A DNA stretch of 64,000 nucleotides from an uncultured Desulfobulbaceae bacterium (lineage in GTDB: Bacteria > Desulfobacterota > Desulfobulbia > Desulfobulbales > Desulfocapsaceae). Positions 18,268 through 27,472 of this stretch are shown piece after piece; position 1 is the first letter of the stretch; every line of letters starts with the position of its first letter. The position numbers were made by a program, and so were the translations under genes. Location: contig CAISPV010000060.1 in the NCBI GenBank assembly GCA_903887485.1, positions 1 through 64,000 of the forward strand, read 5' to 3'. The notes beneath the pieces were generated by a model that was given only the letters and a program-made list of their open reading frames with translations, was not told where the DNA came from and ran no database searches.

Positions 18268-21200
18268 TCATCCGGGCTGATCGAGAACCTGCCGCAACAC
18301 CATGGCCAGCTCATCACGCAGCACCGGCTTCATCAGCAGCCGGCGGACGCCCAGGGCCTTGACCTTCTCCTCATTAATGATCTCGCTGAAGCCGGTACAG
18401 AGAATGATCGGCAGATTCGGACGGCGGGCCAGCAGCCGCTGGGCCAGCTCAGCCCCGGTCAGGTGCGGCATGGTCATATCGGTGAGTACCAGGTCAAAAG
18501 CTGTCGGCTGGGCCTCAAACTGTTCCAAGGCCTGGCGGGAGTCGATGCAGGCGGTCACCCGATAGCCCAGCGCTTCCAAGATCCGCCGCATCAGCTCGAC
18601 AATCACCGGCTCGTCATCTACCACCAGGATATGCTCATGGCCCCTGGGCAGGATGGCAGCCGTTCTCGCGACCCCTGCCACCCCTTTTCCCTCCAAGGCC
18701 TTGGGGAGATAGACGTGGAAGGTGGTTCCCTTGCCCGGTTCACTGTAGACGGTGACATGGCCACCAAGACTGGTGATGATACCGTGCACCACGGAGAGCC
18801 CCAATCCGGTCCCCTCCCCCTTGGCCTTGGTGGTGAAGTAGGGCTCGAAGATCCGCTCAACGACATGAGGCGGCATGCCACAGCCGGTGTCACTCACCTC
18901 CAACCGCAGATAAAGGCCGGGCTTGAGGTGGAGCTCAGCGCTATAGTCATCGGTGCCGATCTCCACCTCCTGCAGGGAGACCGCGAGGATGCCACCGGTC
19001 TCCCGCATGGCATGGTAGGCATTGGTGCAGAGGTTCATCACCACCTGGTGGATCATGGTCGGATCGGCCAGGACCATGGCCTCGGTACTGATATCCTGTC
19101 TGATCTCGATGGTGCTGGGGATGGAAGATCGCAGCAGCTTGAGTGCCTCCTTGACCATCAGATGGATCTGAAGGGGGCTGCATGCCTGCTCGGTCTGCCG
19201 GCCGAAGGTGAGGATCTGCTTGACCAGGTCCCGCGCCCGCTTGGCGGCCATCAAGACCTCCCGGGCCGGCTCGATCAGGGGGCTGTCGGCGGGAAGGCAC
19301 TCGGCAATGATCTCCGAGTATCCCAGCACCGGGGTAAGGATATTGTTGAAGTCATGGGCAATGCCGCCTGCCAGGGTGCCGATGGCCTCCATCTTCTGGG
19401 CCTGGCGCAACTGCCCTTCCAGAGACTTCAGCTCGGTGATATCCCGGGCAATATAGACAATGCTTACCAACTCGTTATTCGGTCCACAAACCGGAGAAGT
19501 AGTAACCGAAAAAGTCTTGCCCATCCGTTCATGCTCGATTTCCGCGGTATGGGTTGCCACATCCCTGACAGTGAGTACAGCCGGGCAGCCCTCACAAGGC
19601 TGGGTCCCGCCATGGAACACCTCATAGCAGATCCTGCCCACCAGCTCCTCGGGCTGAACACCGAGCACCTCGCCGGCCCGACGGTTGGCCCGAAGGATAC
19701 GGTGGTTGACGTCCTGAATGGTGACGATGTCGCCGATAGCCGCAAAGGTCCGTTCCCAATCCTCCTTGCCCTTGCGAAGCTCTTCTTCCCCCTGCTTGCG
19801 CCGTGTAATGTTGATAGCGATCTCCACCCGCACCAGACGCACCCCCCCATTCTGCCAGCGGATCGCCTGGTCCCGGCAGTCATACCATTGCTGGTCCACG
19901 GAATTCTGGAACTCCCAAGCATAGACCCCGGTGGGGGCGCCATCACTAGAGACCAATCTGTCATTGGTGCAGAAGGAGCAGGGACCATTCTGGCCGGCCT
20001 GGAGAACCTGCCAGCATTTCCGGCCGGCGCCCTCCCCAAAGATCTCCCGGCCATATTTATTCATGAACAGCAACTCGTAGGTCTCCATGTCGGCAACATA
20101 GACAAGACTGTCAAGGCCGTCAAGAATGTGGTACAGCCGCTCCTCACTCTGCGCCAACCGCGCCTCCGCCGCTTTGGATTCAGTAATATCGGTGATGGAA
20201 CCCACATAGCCGAGCAGCAGGCCATTGCTGTCAGGTTCTTCCTTGGCCTGCCCCAAGACCCAGGTGATCGTGCCATCCGGCCGCTGGAAGCGGTACTCCT
20301 CTCTGAACGGTTGCTGGTTGCGGGCCGCCTGCTCCCACTTTCTGCCAACCCGCTCCCGGTCCTCCGGGTAGAGCGCTTTGATCCAGCCATCGCCCAAGGC
20401 CTCCTCCTGGGAGAGTCCGGTAATCTCCGACCAGCGTTCGTTGACATAGAAACGGCCGCCGGCGGCATCGGTGCGGAAGATGCCCACCGGTGCCAGTTCG
20501 GCCAGGGATGCGTACTGTTTCCTTGCCTGAGTGATCTGCTCATTGGCCTGCTGCAGCAGTTGAAAGGGCTCCCGGACGCTGGTTATGAACACCGCCCGAT
20601 AGATAAAACCATAAGCCACGATCTTATATATGTGGCCCATCAGGTTGAAGATGTCGGTGACATCGGCGTACACGGTAAAGGTAAGTTCACTGAGGCAGGT
20701 GATGATGAGAGCGGCAAAGAGGCTGGTCGCGTCATAGAGGGTGGCCGGATTTCTCGCCTGGCGAAAAAACAGCCCTGCGGCCACGAGCATGATGGCGATG
20801 GCCGTATATTCGGCACCGATCTTAAACGGGGTCAACCCCTGCCCCACTATGAAGGTGCGCGGCCAGAGCGGCTGATGGTAGAGCGCCAGCCAGTAAATAA
20901 TCCCGGTCAGGAGAAGGCCGCCGGCCAGCAGCCATTGGCGACTACGGGGAGAGGCCATGGGCCGCCAGGGCAGCAGCGCGAAGACCAGCATGGCTAGGGC
21001 AAAGAGCAAGCGCGCCGCCAGCCAGAAATTCAACCCTTTTTCGCGGTCGGCCGGGGTGACAAAATCAGGCATACCCTTAAAGGAGAGCATGTGGCCAAAA
21101 TCAAGCAGCCCGACAACGAGCAGGGCGCAACCAAGAAAGACGACAGGTACTGGCCGTTCGGACCGGGAGGCATAGGCAACCCCAAACACCATGGCAGCGA

Positions 21201-21369
21201 TGGCGATGGAAAAAGTTTCCGTGAAGATATGCATCGGCAGGGACATAATGGTGGTCCCCAGCAGGCCAGGCAGGAGAGGAAGCCGCCAGACAAGAACGAA
21301 CAGACAGGTCAGGAGGAGAAGCAGGAGAATAATCCGCCCGAGAGTACCGCTGCTGGTTGGTTTGATCAT
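18268..21369 (-). CDS. MASE3-PAS hybrid sensor histidine kinase
   Basis: Membrane sensor of about 1033 residues. The N-terminal 270 residues hold about eight membrane helices with the MASE3 pattern (LDFGHMLSFKGMPDF, FKIGAEYTAIAIM). Three PAS domains follow; the second and third contain CSFC and CEGCP clusters that could bind a metal or sense redox. Then come a HisKA domain with phospho-His in GGIAHDFNNIL, an HATPase (DTGCGMPPHVVERIFEPYFT, GTGLGLSVV), and a C-terminal receiver with Asp in LTDMTMP. The start is uncertain: ATG 21369 and GTG 21396 both lack a good ribosome binding site. Ligand and output are unknown. Confidence 0.9.
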   Translation of the reverse strand: MIKPTSSGTLGRIILLLLLLTCLFVLVWRLPLLPGLLGTTIMSLPMHIFTETFSIAIAAMVFGVAYASRSERPVPVVFLGCALLVVGLLDFGHMLSFKGMPDFVTPADREKGLNFWLAARLLFALAMLVFALLPWRPMASPRSRQWLLAGGLLLTGIIYWLALYHQPLWPRTFIVGQGLTPFKIGAEYTAIAIMLVAAGLFFRQARNPATLYDATSLFAALIITCLSELTFTVYADVTDIFNLMGHIYKIVAYGFIYRAVFITSVREPFQLLQQANEQITQARKQYASLAELAPVGIFRTDAAGGRFYVNERWSEITGLSQEEALGDGWIKALYPEDRERVGRKWEQAARNQQPFREEYRFQRPDGTITWVLGQAKEEPDSNGLLLGYVGSITDITESKAAEARLAQSEERLYHILDGLDSLVYVADMETYELLFMNKYGREIFGEGAGRKCWQVLQAGQNGPCSFCTNDRLVSSDGAPTGVYAWEFQNSVDQQWYDCRDQAIRWQNGGVRLVRVEIAINITRRKQGEEELRKGKEDWERTFAAIGDIVTIQDVNHRILRANRRAGEVLGVQPEELVGRICYEVFHGGTQPCEGCPAVLTVRDVATHTAEIEHERMGKTFSVTTSPVCGPNNELVSIVYIARDITELKSLEGQLRQAQKMEAIGTLAGGIAHDFNNILTPVLGYSEIIAECLPADSPLIEPAREVLMAAKRARDLVKQILTFGRQTEQACSPLQIHLMVKEALKLLRSSIPSTIEIRQDISTEAMVLADPTMIHQVVMNLCTNAYHAMRETGGILAVSLQEVEIGTDDYSAELHLKPGLYLRLEVSDTGCGMPPHVVERIFEPYFTTKAKGEGTGLGLSVVHGIITSLGGHVTVYSEPGKGTTFHVYLPKALEGKGVAGVARTAAILPRGHEHILVVDDEPVIVELMRRILEALGYRVTACIDSRQALEQFEAQPTAFDLVLTDMTMPHLTGAELAQRLLARRPNLPIILCTGFSEIINEEKVKALGVRRLLMKPVLRDELAMVLRQVLDQPG

Positions 21370-21522
21370 AGTATCACTATGAGGAGGGGAAAGCACTATT
21401 CTGTTAGGACATCAATGAGTTGGAGGCCAGACAGCGCAGAGAGCAACGACCATATCTTACCTTTCAGTATCTAACAAAAGGCCCCCCGCTGTCAAGAGAA
21501 AGCAAAAAGAGTAACCCTCGCT

Positions 21523-21606
21523 CGACAGAGAGCCCTTTCTCTGGAAGAAGAGATCAAGGAACGAACTCATGCCGAAGAGACTCTTTATTCACTCTCTACA
21601 GACTGA
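21523..21606 (+). pseudogene. Possible relic of a sensor-protein linker helix
   Basis: In one plus-strand frame the sequence reads ALSLEEEIKERTHAEETL before a stop at 21604. This matches the signalling helix found between HAMP/PAS units (LEEEIxERxxAEExL). It has no plausible start and no flanking domains, so it is probably debris of a lost sensor kinase. Short helices of this kind can also arise by chance. The rest of 21370-21706 shows nothing else. Confidence 0.35.
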
Positions 21607-21706
21607 AATTTTTACTTGTCATGCCAAACCCCAGCAGGTACATTGTGTCCATGTTTTTAATTCATACCTGCTTATAAAATAGAATTTCTAATAATGGAGA
21701 CAAACT

Positions 21707-22033
21707 ATGGCAAGCGACAAAGTTCAAGCGATCAATGACGCCAATTTCAAAACGACAATTTCTGCAAACGTACCATGCCTTGTTGATTTCTGGGCCCCAT
21801 GGTGTGGCCCTTGCAAGGCAATCGGCCCCGTCATTGAAGATCTGGCCGAGGAATATAAAGGCAAAGTTACTATCCTCAAAATGAATGTTGACGACAACCC
21901 GGTCACCCCAGGACAATTTGGCATCCGCGCCATTCCCACCTTGATTCTCTTTAAAAAAGGTGAGATCGTGGACCAGATTACCGGCGCCGTAGGGAAAAAA
22001 CAACTTGTTGACCTCATCAGCAAGGCCCTGTAA
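21707..22033 (+). CDS. trxA: Thioredoxin
   Basis: A 108-residue cytoplasmic disulfide reductase with the active site WAPWCGPCKAIGP (Cys-Gly-Pro-Cys) and the conserved cis-Pro in IRAIPTLILF. Length and composition match classical TrxA. GGAG stands six bases before ATG 21707. It is followed by thioredoxin reductase after 57 bases, forming a complete NADPH-thioredoxin pair. Confidence 0.96.
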   Translation: MASDKVQAINDANFKTTISANVPCLVDFWAPWCGPCKAIGPVIEDLAEEYKGKVTILKMNVDDNPVTPGQFGIRAIPTLILFKKGEIVDQITGAVGKKQLVDLISKAL

Positions 22034-22090
22034 TCAGCGGCCAATCTTATCTTTTCTTTTGGCTGGGATCTTTTCTTATCAAAAAAGTTA

Positions 22091-23023
22091 ATGAAAAAAA
22101 CTCATTTTGAACTGATCATCCTGGGCTCCGGCCCTGCCGGACTCACTGCCGGTCTGTATGCGGCAAGAGCGAGGATTGATCATCTTCTGATCGAAAAAGG
22201 CGCTGCCGGCGGTCAGGTTCTGCTCACCGACTGGGTTGACAACTATCCGGGTTTTCCTGACGGTCTTTCCGGATTTGAACTTGCCGAAAAGATGGAGGCC
22301 CATGCCAGGCGTTTTGGGCTTAATACCCTGACTGCCAATGTAGTCAGTATGGATCTCTCCCAAGCCCCAAAACGCCTCACCACAGAAGACGGTGAGCAGC
22401 TCAGTTGCAACGCCCTTATTATCTGCACCGGAGCCCGTCCGCAACTGCTGGGTATCCCGGGAGAAGTCGAGTTCACCGGCAGGGGCGTCTCCTACTGCGC
22501 CACCTGCGACGCCCCATTTTATCGCAACATGCATGTGGCCGTGGTGGGTGGCGGCAATACCGCCGTTCAGGAGGCCTCGCATCTCACCAAATTTGCCAGC
22601 CGGGTCACCCTGATCCATCGCCGTGACGCCTTGCGGGCCACCAAGATTGTTCAGGAAAGGGCTTTTGCCAACGATAAGATTGACTTCATCTGGAACAGTC
22701 ATATTACGGCTATTGAGGGAGAAAAAGGGGTTGAACGGATTCACATCAAAGATAATTCCGGCAAAGAAACCAGCCTGGCCGTTGACGGTGTCTTCATCCT
22801 CATTGGCGTTATTCCTAATAATGAGATACTGCCCCTGCAACTGCTGAAGGCAGAACATGGTGGATTTATCCCCACAGACAATGAAACCCGGACCGCAATT
22901 CCAGGAGTCATGGCTGCAGGCGATATCCGCAGCAAAGAAGTACGACAGATCGTCAACGCTGCCGGCGAAGGGGCAACGGCTGTACTCGCCGCAGAACATT
23001 ATCTGAACAATTCAACATTGTAA
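22091..23023 (+). CDS. trxB: Thioredoxin reductase
   Basis: FAD enzyme passing electrons from NADPH to thioredoxin. The 310 residues contain the FAD-binding GSGPAGLTAGLYAARA, the redox-active CATCDAPFYR, the NADPH-binding VVGGGNTAVQEA and the C-terminal FAD motif GVMAAGDIR. All are intact, with the usual low-molecular-weight TrxR length. Together with trxA and bamD it appears to be one transcript. Confidence 0.96.
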   Translation: MKKTHFELIILGSGPAGLTAGLYAARARIDHLLIEKGAAGGQVLLTDWVDNYPGFPDGLSGFELAEKMEAHARRFGLNTLTANVVSMDLSQAPKRLTTEDGEQLSCNALIICTGARPQLLGIPGEVEFTGRGVSYCATCDAPFYRNMHVAVVGGGNTAVQEASHLTKFASRVTLIHRRDALRATKIVQERAFANDKIDFIWNSHITAIEGEKGVERIHIKDNSGKETSLAVDGVFILIGVIPNNEILPLQLLKAEHGGFIPTDNETRTAIPGVMAAGDIRSKEVRQIVNAAGEGATAVLAAEHYLNNSTL

Positions 23024-23029
23024 CCAATC

Positions 23030-23836
23030 ATGCCAATCATGCGCTTACCTGCTTTTTTCTCCCGCTCCCTTCTAGTCACCCTGCTTTCCGCAGCCCTTAT
23101 GACTTTTTCTTTCAGTGGATGCGCCACCATGAAATCATGGTTTGGCATGGAGGAAGGCGAAGAGACCCAGCTTCCCGCAGACAGCCTGGCGGTTAAAGGC
23201 ATGGATGCATACGACGTGGGCAATTACCATGAGGCGGCAAAACATTTTACCGCACTCCTGGACCATTACCCTTTCAGCCCCCAGGCTATGCTCGCTGAGC
23301 TGAAAGGCGCTGACTGTCACTATTTTATGGGAGACTATGCGGAAGCGCTGGTGCTTTACCAGAAATTTGAGGAACAACATCCAAGCAATGAGGCCGTTCC
23401 TTATGTCATGTACCAGATCGCCATGTGTAATTATCAGTTGATCGACACCATTGACCGCGACACCTCCGGCGCAACAAAATCCATCCGGGATTTCACCAAA
23501 CTGATTAAGGCCTTTCCGCAATCACCTTATATCGATGAGGCCAAGGCGCGCATTAAGGCGGCCAACGAATTTCTGGTCAATCATGAATATCTCGTCGTGG
23601 AGTTCTATCTCAGAACCGACAAAGACCTTGAGGCCAAAACCAGGCTGAAATATCTGATCAAGACCTTCCCTGACGCCTCTATCACTCCACAGGCCAAGGC
23701 ATTGCTCGCCAAGATCGAATCCGGTGAGAAGCTGGGGTTCAATCTCTCGTCCTGGTTCTCCAACCTGACAGAACTGCCGGACTGGCATCTCTTCTCCTCT
23801 GAAAAACCAGCACAACAAACCCACCCTGCAAAATAA
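23030..23836 (+). CDS. bamD: Outer-membrane assembly lipoprotein BamD
   Basis: BamD is the essential TPR lipoprotein of the BAM complex that inserts beta-barrels. The 268-residue protein has a lipoprotein signal ending FSFSGC (Cys at about 31), and then five TPR-like repeats beginning KGMDAYDVGNYHEAAKHFTA, with SIRDFTKLIKAFPQSPYIDEA further on, a BamD hallmark. A second ATG at 23039 is an alternative start. It lies seven bases after trxB. Confidence 0.92.
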   Translation: MPIMRLPAFFSRSLLVTLLSAALMTFSFSGCATMKSWFGMEEGEETQLPADSLAVKGMDAYDVGNYHEAAKHFTALLDHYPFSPQAMLAELKGADCHYFMGDYAEALVLYQKFEEQHPSNEAVPYVMYQIAMCNYQLIDTIDRDTSGATKSIRDFTKLIKAFPQSPYIDEAKARIKAANEFLVNHEYLVVEFYLRTDKDLEAKTRLKYLIKTFPDASITPQAKALLAKIESGEKLGFNLSSWFSNLTELPDWHLFSSEKPAQQTHPAK

Positions 23837-23850
23837 GATTCTTCGCCTCC

Positions 23851-23880
23851 GCTGTCGAACAGACAATCCTGTTCGGCAGC
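23851..23880. terminator. Hairpin between bamD and acyltransferase gene
   Basis: Arms GCTGTCGAACAG and CTGTTCGGCAGC pair over 12 bases with one G-T wobble, loop six bases, followed on the plus side by ATCTTTTCTC. Convergent genes flank it. Confidence 0.65.
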
Positions 23881-23934
23881 GTCCGATCTTTTCTCATTTC
23901 ATCCCGTTCATTCACTGCGGTTAGGTGAAAACGA

Positions 23935-25005
23935 TCAACAATTTTCAAACCAGCGGATTCGTAAACGATGGGCGACACCTAATATAGGTAGCTCAACCAG
24001 TCGATATCCTATCCAACCGTAACTCACAACAGACGCTACCATCAGCAGACAGACAATCATATTGTCCACCAAGCTGTTCCGCGCAGGATTTGCCATCGCC
24101 CATAATCGACCAAGCGCAGACAGAATGAGGACATGAGAGAGATAAACTGTGTACGAAATATCACCGATAGATTGTAAAAACCTGGGAACGATGAATTTCT
24201 TTTCTCTTTCAAGAGTCGCCAGAGAAAGCATGAGCAATCCATACAGTGTGCCGATAATACTCACTCGCATGATGCCGGCCTCCTTGAGAATGTCAAAGAC
24301 ATACACAAGAGGTAACCCAACCAAGAAAAGAACGATGACTACCATCAAAGACATGCGCGAAGAGACTTTTCTGGAACACTCACTGGCAACGAAGATTGCC
24401 ACTAAGGCACCAATGATAAACTCAAAGGTATAGGGATGAAGGACGATACGGACACCCGCCGACAAATTGGCTATTGTGGCAAAGGCATTGGCTGTTGCCA
24501 CTATCATTCCCCATACAAGCAAGGATGACAGCAGTCGCTTTTCATTAAATTTCAACAAGACAGCGAAAACGGCATAAAACCATAATTCGTGAATAAGTGA
24601 CCAGACCACCATGACCAGTGGCGGTTGACGATTAGGCAGCAAAAAAAAAGAAGAAAACAACTCAGCCTGATGGCCTTGTGATGAATTTACCCAATTGGGC
24701 CTGATTAAAAATACGGCAGCCGTCAAAAAGAAGTAGAACCAGTAGGTTGGATATATTCGGGAAAGTCGGCCCCAGAGGAATCGCCCTATCTCCCTGTTCC
24801 TCGCAAAACGCCCCCTGGTAACAGTCACCATCACGAAGCCGCTAATTACAAAGAACAGATCCACACCTGACTGCCCGAGCCGCAAAAAATCAGGCAGAAG
24901 CAGATCACCGCCGGAGTATTTTATCTCGATCGACATTAAATGGAATACTACGACAGCAAGGATCGCGACCCCCCTGAGCGCCTGAATAAAGAGCCACTTG
25001 TGCAT
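23935..25005 (-). CDS. Acyltransferase family 3 membrane protein (OafA/NolL-like)
   Basis: A 356-residue protein with about ten membrane helices. It begins IQALRGVAILAVVVFHLM, where the RG and H of the motif RxxA(h)xVxxxH mark the acyltransferase-3 catalytic region, and continues with SGVDLFFVISGFVMV and WTLxHE-like VWSLIHELWFYAVFAV. Such enzymes O-acetylate surface polysaccharide or lipid sugars in the inner membrane. No polysaccharide genes are adjacent, so the acceptor is unknown. Converges with bamD. Confidence 0.9.
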   Translation of the reverse strand: MHKWLFIQALRGVAILAVVVFHLMSIEIKYSGGDLLLPDFLRLGQSGVDLFFVISGFVMVTVTRGRFARNREIGRFLWGRLSRIYPTYWFYFFLTAAVFLIRPNWVNSSQGHQAELFSSFFLLPNRQPPLVMVVWSLIHELWFYAVFAVLLKFNEKRLLSSLLVWGMIVATANAFATIANLSAGVRIVLHPYTFEFIIGALVAIFVASECSRKVSSRMSLMVVIVLFLVGLPLVYVFDILKEAGIMRVSIIGTLYGLLMLSLATLEREKKFIVPRFLQSIGDISYTVYLSHVLILSALGRLWAMANPARNSLVDNMIVCLLMVASVVSYGWIGYRLVELPILGVAHRLRIRWFENC

Positions 25006-25085
25006 TATTAATGATTTTGTGTGCCTGTCTCAATCTGCCTGTCGGGAGCCATTTCCATGCTTGCCACAATCTCTTAACATCCTTC

Positions 25086-25526
25086 TCAGGATAGTATCTC
25101 TTCAGTCAGCATGCCCTGCCCCAGAGAGAGCTCCATGGCCCTGACCGGGCAGATGGGCACACACAGACTGCATCCTGTACATTTGTCCGGATCAAAGAGC
25201 ACGGCCATGTCCGGTCGATGCAGGGACAAGGCGCCCACCGGGCAGACACCGGTACAGACCCCGCACTGAAAGCATTTTTCATCATCCCGGCGAACACTGG
25301 CAGCAAGACGCTCAACCTTGACCCCCCGCTCTTCCAGATACTCAAGCCCTTTTCCCACATTGGCCTTGGTTCCTTTTAATTCGAGGATCATAAGCCCATC
25401 CCGCTGCGGCAAGATATCTGCCTTCAGGATATTAAACTCAACATCATACTGCTTCACCAACTGATAGATAATCGGCTCATTGCTGGTCTGCTTGGGAAAT
25501 CGCAAGATATAAATACGGTTATACAC
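25086..25526 (-). CDS. NIL-domain 4Fe-4S ferredoxin
   Basis: A 146-residue protein: residues 1-75 form a NIL domain (ligand-binding fold also found in MetN transporters), and residues 80-146 hold two 4Fe-4S motifs, CFQCGVCTGVCPVGAL and CTGCSLCVPICPVRAM. Close relatives are encoded beside methionine/homocysteine synthesis genes in strict anaerobes, where they are thought to assist sulfur incorporation; no such gene is adjacent here. The start is GTG at 25526, with a GGGG-type ribosome binding site. Confidence 0.88.
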   Translation of the reverse strand: MYNRIYILRFPKQTSNEPIIYQLVKQYDVEFNILKADILPQRDGLMILELKGTKANVGKGLEYLEERGVKVERLAASVRRDDEKCFQCGVCTGVCPVGALSLHRPDMAVLFDPDKCTGCSLCVPICPVRAMELSLGQGMLTEEILS

Positions 25527-25579
25527 GTTAAACCCCTTTTCTGAATTTCTCTTTGATCTATTGCCGGCCTGTTACAAGA

Positions 25580-26176
25580 TTACGCCACAGCCTGCGTCTC
25601 CACCCTCATCACCCACTCATCAATCAAAATCAGGAGCGCGTCAAGGGCCTGATTGGTGTTTATGGTTATCAACTGCTCCGGTCTCAGCTCACTTGGCAGC
25701 TCAAACCTCACCTTCTGTTGCAGATAAACCTCCCAACGGCCATCAGACACCGCCTGCGGATCCTGTTGCCGTTGTTCCATTCGCTTGCGCATTACCTCTT
25801 CAGGACAGATGCAATGCACAAAAAGCACCCTGGCCTTGCCTGCCAAGCCTTCCTGAACCCGTTGCCGCTCACCACGATCCTGATACGATCCATCAAGAAC
25901 CACACAGGCCCCGGGGTTTGCATCCAGATCCTGCTCCGCCAGGATCAACAACTGATCGTAGGTCCTGCGGGAAAATTCGCGGCTGTAAATCCCCTGATCC
26001 ACTGCCGCCGCCTGCCTGCTCTCAGGGACAAGACCCGCAAGCTCTTTGCGTACCCGGTCGGAATTATAGTAGGCACAACCATGGTGCCTGGCCCAGGCCG
26101 CCGCCAGATAACTCTTACCAGTGGCAATCATCCCAAAAAAAACCAGCACCTTACTGGCAACCACCACTTCAGCCAC
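25580..26176 (-). CDS. P-loop ATPase/kinase module, second half of a split APH-ATPase pair
   Basis: A 198-residue P-loop protein with GMIATGKSYLAAAWA near residue 15, SDRVRKEL, and VVLDGSYQDRGERQRV, as in zeta-toxin/gluconate-kinase-like AAA_33 kinases (COG0645). Homologous modules are commonly the C-terminal half of one protein with an aminoglycoside-phosphotransferase-like N-terminus. Here it has its own GTG start at 26176 that overlaps the stop of the APH-like gene by eight bases. Substrate unknown. Confidence 0.85.
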   Translation of the reverse strand: MAEVVVASKVLVFFGMIATGKSYLAAAWARHHGCAYYNSDRVRKELAGLVPESRQAAAVDQGIYSREFSRRTYDQLLILAEQDLDANPGACVVLDGSYQDRGERQRVQEGLAGKARVLFVHCICPEEVMRKRMEQRQQDPQAVSDGRWEVYLQQKVRFELPSELRPEQLITINTNQALDALLILIDEWVMRVETQAVA

Positions 26177-27191
26177 CTGCCTTCATGGCATATCTCTGGG
26201 CCAGGGCAAAATAACGGGCCGCCTGTTCCTTACACCGTACGACCACAGACGCATCAACCGCCGGATCACTGGCCGTAAAGAGACTTATCTTGCCCCGCAC
26301 CATGGCCCGGTAACATTTATAAAAATCAAGCATCTCCATAAGACCGGGATCTGCTGATTCTTTGACAAAACATTCAATAAAATAAGCAGCAAGAGTATCG
26401 AGGCCATGAAAGTCAAGATCCATGGCCAGAAAGGCCACATCAGCCGCCACATCCGAATAGCGAAAACGCTCATTAAATTCTATGCAATCAAAGATGTGCA
26501 CAGGATCAGTCAGACAGATATTGGCAGAATAGAGATCACCATGACAATCACGAATCTTCCCCGCCGCCCGGCGTCGCTCAAAACGCTGTTCATCTTGCAG
26601 GAAGGCGCGGGCATAATCACCAATCTGGAGAAACTGGCCACGACTGATGGCTCCTTGATCCACAAAAGACTCGGTCTGATCAAAATTTTCCAGGACATTC
26701 ACCGCAACAGAAGCGGCACGCCCGAAGTCCGCAATGGCTTCCGTCCCATCAGCCCGCTGATAAAAGGGAACAAGCACAGCAATGATCCGGTCAATCTGCC
26801 CGCGATCCAACTGACCTGCGGTAATCACCTGGGACATCATCCGATCTTCCGGCATGCGGGCCATCTTCACCCCATATTCCACCACCTCGCCCCTGCCGTT
26901 CAGACTATACTGACTGCCCTCCCGATTGACCGTGACCACCTCCAGATACAGATCAGGACAGAGACGACGATTAAGGATCAACTCCTGTTCACAATAATAT
27001 TTCCTCTTCTCCAAGGTAGAAAAATCCAGGAATCCAAAATTCACCGGTTTTTTCCATTTATAAACAAAATCGCCGGCAAGCAGGACAAAGGAGATATGGG
27101 TCTGAATAAGGTGAATACCCTCCACGGCATGGGGATAGCTGCTGCTCTGCTGCAGATACTGAATATAGGCGGGCATGATCTCTTCGCTCAT
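26169..27191 (-). CDS. APH-like phosphotransferase, first half of a split APH-ATPase pair
   Basis: A 340-residue protein of the aminoglycoside-phosphotransferase-like fold (COG2187). It begins with a kinase N-lobe (FVYKWKKPVNFGFLDFSTLEKR) and carries the catalytic loop DCHGDLYSANICL and the metal-binding IFDCIEFNERFR. Despite the fold name, nothing points to drug resistance. The adjacent ATPase gene in the -1 frame would complete the usual two-domain protein of about 520 residues. No promoter was recognised in 27192-27472. Confidence 0.87.
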   Translation of the reverse strand: MSEEIMPAYIQYLQQSSSYPHAVEGIHLIQTHISFVLLAGDFVYKWKKPVNFGFLDFSTLEKRKYYCEQELILNRRLCPDLYLEVVTVNREGSQYSLNGRGEVVEYGVKMARMPEDRMMSQVITAGQLDRGQIDRIIAVLVPFYQRADGTEAIADFGRAASVAVNVLENFDQTESFVDQGAISRGQFLQIGDYARAFLQDEQRFERRRAAGKIRDCHGDLYSANICLTDPVHIFDCIEFNERFRYSDVAADVAFLAMDLDFHGLDTLAAYFIECFVKESADPGLMEMLDFYKCYRAMVRGKISLFTASDPAVDASVVVRCKEQAARYFALAQRYAMKAGG

Positions 27192-27472
27192 CGGTCACTC
27201 CTGATACAATGAAACTTTCTTTAGAATAATTTTTCTTCGCAATAAACTACGACAAAGCCTTTACCTTATTTTATTCTCATGATAAACATCCTTTTACAAA
27301 AATGAAATCATTCGTGCAAGACGGTATCTCTCTTTTTCAGCCCAGCTCCCAAGAGAAATAAAAACGTCGGAACGACTCAGGTGGATAGATGGAAGGTTGA
27401 AAGTTTTGAGAGACAAAAAATTCTTAAACCACTTCATCTCCCCCTATAAACAGTGAAGCACGACAAAGCGCC

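Noticed and set aside
18250-20997. 915-codon open frame on the plus strand
   Set aside because: It is antisense to the PAS hybrid kinase, which has clear HisKA, HATPase and receiver motifs. The frame is open because the kinase gene has high third-position GC; its translation has no domain pattern.
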